Assembly: GCA_964370765.1 (NCBI GenBank)
Contig: CAYJKW010000039.1
Location: 1 to 20,156, forward strand
Direction: 5' to 3'
DNA from: CAYJBH01 sp964370765
GTDB lineage: Bacteria > Bacillota > Clostridia > Oscillospirales > Ruminococcaceae
Length of the DNA stretch: 20,156 nt
Shown here: piece by piece, positions 6,922 to 13,494 of the stretch
Position numbering within the stretch: the first letter of the stretch is position 1
How the letters are laid out: every line of letters begins with the position of its first letter
The notes under the pieces: generated by a model
Database searches by the model: none
What the model saw: the letters and a program-made list of their open reading frames with translations, nothing else
What the model was told of the DNA's origin: nothing
Program-made: the position numbers and the translations under genes

Positions 6922-9530
6922 CCCCTTATTAACTTTGTAAACTGTATTATTACTGTAGGAACAACTGCAAGGCCTACTATCTGTAAAAGCTGTGTTGTCG
7001 ATAATGGTGAAACCATAAACAGGTTGCTTAGTACAGGAATAAACAGCACTGCGGCAAGTAAAAGTACTCCACCTAAAAATGCAAGTAATGAAAAATTATT
7101 TGAGGTTAACCCCAACTTAAAGATTGACTCTTTTCCTCTACAGTTAAATCCGTGGAATAAACGTGCAAGGGTAAGTGTAGCAAAAGCCATCGTCGAAGCC
7201 ATTGCGGCGTCCGCCGTGCTACCATATCCAACATAAAATGCAAACATACTTGCAACTGCAATTAAAAACCCCTGTATGCCTATTCCAATTAGTAGGGATT
7301 TATTTAGTATCGGCTCCTTAGGGTCACGTGGTTTTTGATTTAAAAGCCCCCTTCTTGCCGGCTCCATTCCTATTGCAATCGCAGGTAACGAGTCAGTTAA
7401 CAGGTTAATAAACAACAGGTGAACCGGCTGAAACGGTACCGGCAAGGCTAAAAGCGATGCGTATATTACACAGAAAATACCGGCAGTATTTCCCGAAAGT
7501 AAAAACTTTATTGCGTTTTTAATATTAGTATATACATTTCGACCGTTTACAACGGCACCTACTATGGTTGCAAAGTTATCGTCCGCCAGTATCATGGATG
7601 CGGCATCTTTGCTTACCTCGGTTCCTGTTATACCCATAGCAACACCAATATCCGCCGCCTTTAGGGCCGGTGCATCATTTACACCATCACCCGTCATGGA
7701 TACTATATTACCACGGCGTTGCCAGGCCTTTACTATTCTTATCTTATGTTCGGGCGACACGCGTGCATAAACAGATACAGTTTCAAGAAGATTATCAAGC
7801 TCGGTATCGGACATTTTCTCAAGTTCGCTACCCTCAAGCGCTGTATCACCATCGTTAAAAATTCCAATTTCACGTGCTATTGCAGATGCCGTAACCTTGT
7901 GGTCACCCGTTATCATTATGGTACGTATTCCGGCCTGTTTTGCATCCGCTACCGCCTGAATGGATTCGGCACGTGGTGGGTCTATCATCGCAACAAGCCC
8001 TACCAGAGTAAATCCATGCTCATCATCGAATGTAAGTGGCCTTGTCTGCCCTATCTCACGCATCGCAAAGGCTAATACTCTTAGTCCGGATGCAGATAAA
8101 TCATGGTTTGTTTTAATTATCTCTGCTTTTTGTGAATCGCTCATTGGCACTGTGCCATTTTCGGTAAGCATATTAACCGATCTATCAAGCAGTACATCTA
8201 TTGCGCCTTTAGTAAGCATTACCGGAACACCCTCTACATCCTGCAATGTACTCATAAGCTTACGATCGGAATCGAACGCAAGTTCACTAAGGCGCGGGTG
8301 CTGTTCACGGTACTGGGTTTCATCTATACATAGTGCATCGCCCAGCTCTACAAGTGCGATTTCTGTCGGGTCCCCTATTGCTGTTCCGTTATCCTCATCG
8401 GTGGTGGCATCGCTTACCAACAGCGCAATTTTTAATAACAGCCGCTGTGGGTCACAGGATAGGTCAAGCTTATCGGGAGTAATTAACTTTCCACCGGCAT
8501 AAAGCTGTTTAACCTTCATTTTATTTTGGGTAAGGGTTCCGGTTTTATCTGAGCATATTACCGATACAGCACCGAGACTTTCGACAGCTTTTAGATCCTT
8601 CATAATGGCATTCTGCTTTGCCATCTTTTGGGTGCCAACGGCCAATACAATGGTAACTATGGACGACAGTGCCTCCGGAATTGCCGCAACTGCAAGTGCA
8701 ACTGCAAACATCATTGCATCCAGCACAGGCATACCTGTGCGGAATATTGATAATAGAAACACAGCACCGCATATAACCATAATTACGATGGCAAGCTTTG
8801 CACTAAATGCATCGAGGCTTTGCTGTAATGGTGTTTTTCTTTGCCCTGTCTGATTCATTAGGGTAGCAATCTTGCCAATCTCGGTATTCATTCCGGTTCC
8901 GGTTACAAGCACAGTTGCACGGCCATAGGTTACAAGCGAACCGGAAAACACCATGTTTTTTCGATCACCAAGAGGAACATTGTCTCCCAATATCACCTGA
9001 GAAATCTTCTCTACCCCTTCCGATTCGCCTGTAAGTGAACTTTCGTTTATCTTTAGTGAGAAATTTTCTATAATTCTACCATCGGCAACAACCATGTCGC
9101 CCGCCTCAAGCATAACAATATCTCCCGGCACTATCTCAGGGGACGGCAACTCTAGCTTCACTCCGCCACGCATCACCTTCGCCGATGGTGCACTCATCGC
9201 CTTTAGACTGGCAAGGGATTTTTCGGCGTTTAGGTATTGTACCGTACCTAAAACAGCATTAAGAATAAGCACAGCAATGATTACGATGGTACTTTCGGTA
9301 TGTCCGGATACCATAGATATGCTCGCAGCAATAATTAATATGATTACTAGCAAATCCTTAAACTGCTCCGCAAAGACTGCAAGCACACTTTTTTTCTCAC
9401 CTTCAGTTAGTTGATTCGGGCCGAATTCCTCCGCCCTTTGCTTCACCTGCGCATCGGTAAGGCCGCCCATTGTCACCTGCAAAGAAGCAAGCAAACTGTC
9501 TGTTTCTTGGTTGTAATGATTGTTTTGCAT
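6918..9530 (-). CDS. Cation-transporting P-type ATPase, Ca2+ (P2A) type
   Basis: A plasma-membrane pump, most likely exporting Ca2+. The 870 residues show the cation_ATPase_N segment, TGES (167-170) in the actuator domain, IPEAL (284-288) in M4 with the ion-binding Glu286, and phosphorylated Asp328 in DKTGT. KGA of the nucleotide domain and TGDGVNDAP of the P domain follow, with about ten membrane helices in all. M6 NLLTD keeps the site II Asn/Thr/Asp. In M5 the motif reads GNTAG where SERCA has SNVGE, so the site I Glu is Gly. I infer one Ca2+ per cycle, as in the Listeria pump LMCA1, which also uses PEAL. The start at 9530 is chosen over the in-frame ATG at 9569: GGGAG lies 5 nt upstream of it, and a promoter predicts transcription starting near 9565, inside the longer frame. 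Monocistronic. Confidence 0.92.
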   Translation of the reverse strand: MQNNHYNQETDSLLASLQVTMGGLTDAQVKQRAEEFGPNQLTEGEKKSVLAVFAEQFKDLLVIILIIAASISMVSGHTESTIVIIAVLILNAVLGTVQYLNAEKSLASLKAMSAPSAKVMRGGVKLELPSPEIVPGDIVMLEAGDMVVADGRIIENFSLKINESSLTGESEGVEKISQVILGDNVPLGDRKNMVFSGSLVTYGRATVLVTGTGMNTEIGKIATLMNQTGQRKTPLQQSLDAFSAKLAIVIMVICGAVFLLSIFRTGMPVLDAMMFAVALAVAAIPEALSSIVTIVLAVGTQKMAKQNAIMKDLKAVESLGAVSVICSDKTGTLTQNKMKVKQLYAGGKLITPDKLDLSCDPQRLLLKIALLVSDATTDEDNGTAIGDPTEIALVELGDALCIDETQYREQHPRLSELAFDSDRKLMSTLQDVEGVPVMLTKGAIDVLLDRSVNMLTENGTVPMSDSQKAEIIKTNHDLSASGLRVLAFAMREIGQTRPLTFDDEHGFTLVGLVAMIDPPRAESIQAVADAKQAGIRTIMITGDHKVTASAIAREIGIFNDGDTALEGSELEKMSDTELDNLLETVSVYARVSPEHKIRIVKAWQRRGNIVSMTGDGVNDAPALKAADIGVAMGITGTEVSKDAASMILADDNFATIVGAVVNGRNVYTNIKNAIKFLLSGNTAGIFCVIYASLLALPVPFQPVHLLFINLLTDSLPAIAIGMEPARRGLLNQKPRDPKEPILNKSLLIGIGIQGFLIAVASMFAFYVGYGSTADAAMASTMAFATLTLARLFHGFNCRGKESIFKLGLTSNNFSLLAFLGGVLLLAAVLFIPVLSNLFMVSPLSTTQLLQIVGLAVVPTVIIQFTKLIRG

Positions 9531-9571
9531 TTCATCTCCCAAAGGCTGATTATTGTTTTGTTTACCCATTA

Positions 9572-9600
9572 ATTATACTATATTTTCGGCAATAATACAA
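9572..9600 (-). promoter_or_regulatory. Sigma-A promoter of the P-type ATPase gene
   Basis: Read on the minus strand: TTGTAT (9600-9595), 17 bp, TATAAT (9577-9572). The predicted start near 9565 leaves about 35 nt of leader with a GGGAG ribosome site before the ATG at 9530. Confidence 0.8.
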
Positions 9601-9612
9601 TAAATTTATTAT

Positions 9613-9627
9613 TGTATAGCCTATACA
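9613..9627. promoter_or_regulatory. 7-1-7 palindrome upstream of the P-type ATPase promoter
   Basis: TGTATAG, C, CTATACA is a perfect 7-1-7 inverted repeat, centred about 55 bp upstream of the predicted ATPase transcription start. The geometry resembles Fur-family operators, but the sequence differs from the TAGTAAT half-sites next to the PerR-like gene. Its function is unknown; it could bind an activator or a different metal regulator. Confidence 0.4.
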
Positions 9628-9634
9628 TTTTTGG

Positions 9635-9679
9635 ACAAAAATATATAAGGTACTACACGTTAATGTAATACCTTATATA
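9635..9679 (-). terminator. Intrinsic terminator of the PerR-like gene
   Basis: TATATAAGGTA (9642-9652) and TACCTTATATA (9669-9679) pair perfectly. A C-A mismatch and three more pairs close an 8-nt loop. On the minus strand the stem is followed by ATTTTTGT. It lies 8 nt after the stop codon of the regulator. Confidence 0.8.
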
Positions 9680-9687
9680 GTCTGATA

Positions 9688-10059
9688 CTAATTGGGTTTG
9701 TGGCACTCATTACATGTACCGTAAAGGATTAGCGTATATCCTGTTACTCTCATTCCATCGGTAGCTATAAGGTCCGGTACATCATTAGTTAGATGCACAT
9801 CGAAAACCCGACCACAATCATTACAGATAAAATGCTCATGATCTGTAATATTAAAATCAAACCTATCTCCAAACCCCGGTATAGGAATTTTTCTAATTTC
9901 ACCCTTTTCGGAAAACTTGTTTAGATTGCGATAAACCGTGCCAAGACTTAATTTTGCATGTTCTTGTTTTAGTGATGAATATATCTCGTCTGCTGTTGGG
10001 TGATTTTTTAGATTAACCACAGCCGAAAGAATAGCATCCTTTTGTTTTGTATTTCTCAT
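9688..10059 (-). CDS. Fur-family regulator, PerR-like, short form
   Basis: A metal-dependent repressor of 123 residues, shorter than the usual 140-150 because the N-terminal lead helix is almost absent. The winged helix includes recognition helix LSLGTVYRNL (39-48). Putative regulatory metal ligands are His20 (NHPTADEI), Asp68 (RFDF), His74 and His76 (DHEH) and Asp87 (VFDVH). The last is Asp as in PerR, where Fur has Glu. CNDC (79-82) and CNEC (116-119) form the structural zinc site. The start is 10059, not the in-frame ATG at 10155, because the promoter predicts transcription from about 10089 and the longer frame would run into the rubrerythrin -35 box. Divergent placement and matching palindromes at both start sites suggest it represses itself and the rbr-dfx operon until peroxide inactivates it. 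Confidence 0.9.
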   Translation of the reverse strand: MRNTKQKDAILSAVVNLKNHPTADEIYSSLKQEHAKLSLGTVYRNLNKFSEKGEIRKIPIPGFGDRFDFNITDHEHFICNDCGRVFDVHLTNDVPDLIATDGMRVTGYTLILYGTCNECHKPN

Positions 10060-10075
10060 ATTTAGCTCTCGATAA

Positions 10076-10090
10076 TAGTAATTATTACTA
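10076..10090. promoter_or_regulatory. PerR-like operator at the regulator's own start site
   Basis: TAGTAAT, T, ATTACTA is a perfect 7-1-7 palindrome (8-1-8 with the flanking A/T). It lies across the predicted transcription start (about 10089) of the PerR-like gene, an autorepression position. The half-site is identical to that at 10185-10199. Confidence 0.8.
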
Positions 10091-10095
10091 TATAC

Positions 10096-10124
10096 ATTGT
10101 ATAATATATTCTTTATTTTGTCAA
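10096..10124 (-). promoter_or_regulatory. Sigma-A promoter of the PerR-like gene
   Basis: Minus strand: TTGACA (10124-10119), 17 bp, TACAAT (10101-10096). Start near 10089, about 30 nt before the chosen ATG at 10059. The -35 box is back to back with the rubrerythrin -35, 24 bp away. Confidence 0.85.
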
Positions 10125-10148
10125 GCCTTTCAAGATTTTTGTAAGCTA

Positions 10149-10176
10149 TTGACAATTATATTTAACCTGTTATAAT
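10149..10176 (+). promoter_or_regulatory. Sigma-A promoter of the rubrerythrin-desulfoferrodoxin operon
   Basis: TTGACA (10149-10154), 16 bp, TATAAT (10171-10176), with an upstream TG giving an extended -10. The predicted start near 10183 coincides with the first base of the operator at 10183-10201. Confidence 0.87.
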
Positions 10177-10182
10177 TAATTT

Positions 10183-10201
10183 ATTAGTAATGATTACTAA
10201 T
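10183..10201. promoter_or_regulatory. PerR-like operator at the rubrerythrin start site
   Basis: ATTAGTAAT, G, ATTACTAAT is a perfect 9-1-9 palindrome whose core (10185-10199) equals the operator at 10076-10090 apart from the central base. It covers about +1 to +19, a blocking position. The half-site TAGTAAT matches 5 of 7 positions of the Bacillus PerR half-site TTATAAT. Confidence 0.82.
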
Positions 10202-10241
10202 GATTAACTAATATTTTATGTGTTTAAGGAAAGGGGAATTT

Positions 10242-10781
10242 ATGAAAGATTTGTCCGGAACAAAGACCCACGCTAACTTAATGGCTGCATTTGCCGGCGA
10301 GAGTATGGCTCGCAATAAATACACCTATTATGCAAGCCAAGCAAAAAAGGATGGCTATGTACAGATTGGATCTATATTTGAAGAAACCGCTAAGAACGAG
10401 ATGGAGCACGCTAAGCTATGGTTTAAGCTTTTACATGGCGGTATGCCCAAAACACCTGTAAATCTTAAAGATGCAGCCGCAGGCGAGCATGATGAGTGGA
10501 CAGAAATGTACAAAAGAATGGCTATAGAGGCAAGAGAAGAAGGTTTTGACGATATTGCAGCACAGTTTGAGGGTGTGGCTGCTATAGAAAAAGAACATGA
10601 GGAACGTTACCTTAAGCTACTTGAGAACATAGAGGGTGGTACTGTGTTCGAAAAGGATGGTGTGTTTGTTTGGAAATGCACAAACTGTGGTCATCTACAT
10701 GTCGGCACCGCTGCACCTGATCTGTGTCCTGTATGTGCACACCCTAAGGCATATTTCGAAGTAAATGCTCAAAACTACTAA
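10242..10781 (+). CDS. rbr: Rubrerythrin (NADH-dependent peroxide reductase component)
   Basis: A cytoplasmic diiron protein that reduces hydrogen peroxide to water in anaerobes. The 179 residues form a ferritin-like four-helix bundle with the expected ligands Glu20, Glu53 and His56 (EMEH), Glu82 and Glu85 (GEHDEW), and the EKEHEERY helix at 116-123. A C-terminal rubredoxin domain follows, with Cys146/Cys149 (CTNC) and Cys162/Cys165 (CPVC). The start at 10242 is chosen because AAGGAAAGGGG lies just upstream and the protein then begins MKDLSGTKT as usual; the in-frame ATG at 10218 lacks such a site. It is first in an operon with desulfoferrodoxin (28-nt gap) and is probably derepressed by peroxide or air through the adjacent PerR-like protein. 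Confidence 0.96.
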   Translation: MKDLSGTKTHANLMAAFAGESMARNKYTYYASQAKKDGYVQIGSIFEETAKNEMEHAKLWFKLLHGGMPKTPVNLKDAAAGEHDEWTEMYKRMAIEAREEGFDDIAAQFEGVAAIEKEHEERYLKLLENIEGGTVFEKDGVFVWKCTNCGHLHVGTAAPDLCPVCAHPKAYFEVNAQNY

Positions 10782-10809
10782 CTAATTTCTATATAAAGGA
10801 GTATAATTT

Positions 10810-11190
10810 ATGTATACCCAAAAGTTTTTTATCTGTAACCATTGTAAAAACTTAATCGGAATGGTTGATAACATGGGAGTTCCTGTTGTTTGTTGTGGTG
10901 AACCGATGGTGGAACTTGTTGCAAACACTACCGATGCTGCAACCGAAAAGCATGTTCCGGTTGTAACCGTTGATGGTGATTGTATTAATGTATCGGTAGG
11001 AAGCACTATACACCCTTCTGAAGAAGCACACTATATTGATTTTATCTATGTACAGACCGAAAATGGCGGCCAACGCAAAAAGATAGGACCGGGAAAAACC
11101 CCTCAGGCATCGTTTAAACTTGTAGACGATAAAGCTATTGCAGTGTTTGAATATTGTAATCTGCACGGCCTATGGAAGACCGAGCTGTAA
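10810..11190 (+). CDS. dfx: Desulfoferrodoxin (superoxide reductase, 2Fe type)
   Basis: It reduces superoxide to hydrogen peroxide without releasing oxygen; rubrerythrin from the preceding gene then removes the peroxide. The 126 residues show the N-terminal desulforedoxin-like centre I with Cys9, Cys12, Cys28 and Cys29. The catalytic centre II has Glu46-Lys47-His48 (EKHVP), His68, His74, Cys116 and His119 (EYCNLHGLW). All ligands are present, so this is the full two-iron class rather than a centre-II-only neelaredoxin. AAGGAG lies 9 nt before the ATG. The gene ends the operon, and a bidirectional terminator follows 20 nt after the stop. Confidence 0.96.
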   Translation: MYTQKFFICNHCKNLIGMVDNMGVPVVCCGEPMVELVANTTDAATEKHVPVVTVDGDCINVSVGSTIHPSEEAHYIDFIYVQTENGGQRKKIGPGKTPQASFKLVDDKAIAVFEYCNLHGLWKTEL

Positions 11191-11210
11191 AAATCATATT
11201 TTCAAAAGAT

Positions 11211-11235
11211 AAAACGGGGTGAAACACCCCGTTTT
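11211..11235. terminator. Bidirectional terminator between dfx and the EAL gene
   Basis: AAAACGGGGTG (11211-11221) and CACCCCGTTTT (11225-11235) form a perfect 11-bp stem around AAA, with A and T runs on both sides. It serves dfx on the plus strand and the convergent phosphodiesterase gene on the minus strand, whose stop begins one base away. Confidence 0.93.
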
Positions 11236-11236
11236 A

Positions 11237-13483
11237 TTATTTTAAGTCCAACTTGCTTGACTCACTTTCGTAAAAGCGTATAAAGGCATCTTGTGACATT
11301 GGCTTTGCATAATAATAGCCCTGAATAATATCACAACCCATCTCCACAAGGTTTGTTAGATCATCACTGGTCTCCACTCCCTCTGCAATAGTTTTAATTC
11401 CTAGATCTTTTGATAAGCGAATAACACTGCTAACAACTGCCAAGCTCCGGCTCCTATCCTCCGATTGGGTGAAGAAGCTGCGATCAAGCTTAAGTATATC
11501 AACAGGAATATCTTTCAAAAGTCCCAGCGAGCTGTACCCCGATCCAAAGTCGTCCATTAGCACCTTAAAGCCCTTTGATTGTACCCGATAGATAAAGTCT
11601 AAAATATCTACCTCGTTACTTATCATACTACTTTCGGTTATCTCTATTCCAAGTTGCCGCGTATTAACCTTGTATTTTTCACACACCTCTAAAAGTCTAT
11701 TTTCAAACCCTATACTTTGAAGGTGATTTCTTGAAAAGTTAACGGATATAAGTAGCTCATCCCTTCCGGCTTTTGACCAATTGCTTATATATTTACAGGC
11801 CTCCTCAAACATATAAAAATCTAGTCTTGTAATAAAACCGTTCTGCTCAAAGATTGGTATAAATTCATCCGGTCTCAACGGACCGTCGTCACCGTGCCAT
11901 CGAACAAGTGCCTCTGCGGCGGTTAATCTACCTGTTAAAAGGTTTAGCTCCGGCTGTAACACCATAATAAACTCATGGTTTTCTAGCGCTAGTTCCATAC
12001 GATTTTCGATATCTTTTGTTTTCATCGCACTGGCTAACAATTCATCATCGTATACGCTAATTAATGCCTTCGTTGATTTTGCTCTACGATGTGCTATATT
12101 TGCCTTTTCAATTGCCGCTCCAATATCAAAATTATTATTTATAGCCGGGTAATAATACCCCGTAACAATCCGAAGCTTGTAGTTAAACTCCTCCCCTAAC
12201 AGCTCATATAGTTTACCTACATACTCCTCCCGCCACGACTCAGGGTCATAGTCATCATCGTGTGCAAGCATAATAATAAATTCATCATCATGTAGGTGTG
12301 CATAAAGTCGGCTGTCAACAACGCCAAAGCCCATCGCCTTAGCCATGTTAATTAAAACCCTGTCTCCCTCATCTGATCCAAGGGTTTCGTTTACAAGTTT
12401 AAAATTCTCTATATCAAACTTGATAAGCGAAATCTTTTTACCTGAATTCTTTTTAATAAACGTAGGGGCATCAACCTTAAACTTTACAGCAGTGTTTATC
12501 TTAGTAAGCTCTGATATATATGCAATCTCGATAATCTTATCTAAATTCTTTCGTTGTGAATTAAATATTAAATTTGCAAAAACACCCACAACAATAACTA
12601 TTCCCACCGATAAAATAGCGGTTAATATTGTTATCGTGTTTGTTGTAGATTGCACAACATTATTAGGAATGATTGACATGATCAACCAGTCCTGTATCCC
12701 TACAGGGTGATAGATTGCACGATAGGCATTGTTGTCGTATATTATTAACTCGCTACCTGCAATGCCAAATGTAATGTCATCATTTATTTCTTTAATCCGC
12801 TGATCGTCATTCTCACCTAACTCTTTAATAACATCATAAAAGTTCATCATAGGCTCAAACCCTGAGTCCTCTACCCCACTTGCAACAATGTTGCCGGTAG
12901 AATCCAGTAGGATGTTTGCAACCACATCTTGCTCCGATACTTCAAACAAGTTACCTAAGTTATTTAGATAAATAATTCCGGCAAGCACGCCCACGATTTC
13001 GGAGCCACTCTCCATCGGGGTGGCAATTACTATAGCTTCCTCATTATTGAACTGTGAAACTATGGGCTTGCTAATTACTGTTTCGCCTGCCATCGCAAGT
13101 TGGAAATACCTACGATCAGAAAGATCATCCAAGGTAGAATCACTACCGATTGCATAACCATCTTTATCTATAACCATAAGATAATCAAAATGTTTTGATA
13201 GATATTCATTGTGCTCCGAATCAAAATCTATATAATCTTGATAATCGGTCATTGTAAGTAGTGATGCAGTTGTTTCAAGAAGATTTACGTCAGCATTAAA
13301 CGCCTCCTCAAACGTGTTTGCCTGGTGCATAACCACCTGCTCAACGTTGCTGTTTGATAAGTCTGCTACCATTGTGCCTATATACATATTGTATAGTAAT
13401 ATCGACACCACTAACAGGCAAATTGTACCAAGCACTAACGAAAGAAGCGCAACATATCTTTTGTTCTGTTCATAAATACGCAT
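11237..13483 (-). CDS. Membrane Cache sensor, degenerate GGDEF and intact EAL (c-di-GMP phosphodiesterase)
   Basis: A 748-residue inner-membrane protein that probably hydrolyses c-di-GMP. TM1 is about 9-33; an extracytoplasmic dCache sensor is about 40-280 with DRRYFQLAMAGE (123-134); TM2 is about 282-306; a GGDEF-like domain is about 340-480; EAL is about 490-740. The GGDEF motif reads HDDEF (398-402), so cyclase activity is unlikely and the domain may only sense GTP. The EAL domain keeps the catalytic set: Glu524-Ala-Leu (EALVRW), Asn592, Glu614 (EITES), Asp644-Asp645 (DDFGSG), Lys665, Glu701 (AEGVET) and Gln721. It follows the cyclase gene by 11 nt on the same strand with only a weak ribosome site (AGG), suggesting co-transcription and coupled translation. 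Confidence 0.93.
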   Translation of the reverse strand: MRIYEQNKRYVALLSLVLGTICLLVVSILLYNMYIGTMVADLSNSNVEQVVMHQANTFEEAFNADVNLLETTASLLTMTDYQDYIDFDSEHNEYLSKHFDYLMVIDKDGYAIGSDSTLDDLSDRRYFQLAMAGETVISKPIVSQFNNEEAIVIATPMESGSEIVGVLAGIIYLNNLGNLFEVSEQDVVANILLDSTGNIVASGVEDSGFEPMMNFYDVIKELGENDDQRIKEINDDITFGIAGSELIIYDNNAYRAIYHPVGIQDWLIMSIIPNNVVQSTTNTITILTAILSVGIVIVVGVFANLIFNSQRKNLDKIIEIAYISELTKINTAVKFKVDAPTFIKKNSGKKISLIKFDIENFKLVNETLGSDEGDRVLINMAKAMGFGVVDSRLYAHLHDDEFIIMLAHDDDYDPESWREEYVGKLYELLGEEFNYKLRIVTGYYYPAINNNFDIGAAIEKANIAHRRAKSTKALISVYDDELLASAMKTKDIENRMELALENHEFIMVLQPELNLLTGRLTAAEALVRWHGDDGPLRPDEFIPIFEQNGFITRLDFYMFEEACKYISNWSKAGRDELLISVNFSRNHLQSIGFENRLLEVCEKYKVNTRQLGIEITESSMISNEVDILDFIYRVQSKGFKVLMDDFGSGYSSLGLLKDIPVDILKLDRSFFTQSEDRSRSLAVVSSVIRLSKDLGIKTIAEGVETSDDLTNLVEMGCDIIQGYYYAKPMSQDAFIRFYESESSKLDLK

Positions 13484-13494
13484 ATGTACCTATC

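Noticed and set aside
7960..8502. 180-codon open frame on the plus strand
   Set aside because: Antisense to the P-ATPase catalytic domain; the product is Ser-rich without any family pattern.
10060..10155. N-terminal extension of the PerR-like protein from the ATG at 10155
   Set aside because: It overlaps the regulator's own promoter and operator and the first bases of the divergent rubrerythrin promoter; the encoded Asn/Tyr-rich stretch is not part of the Fur fold.
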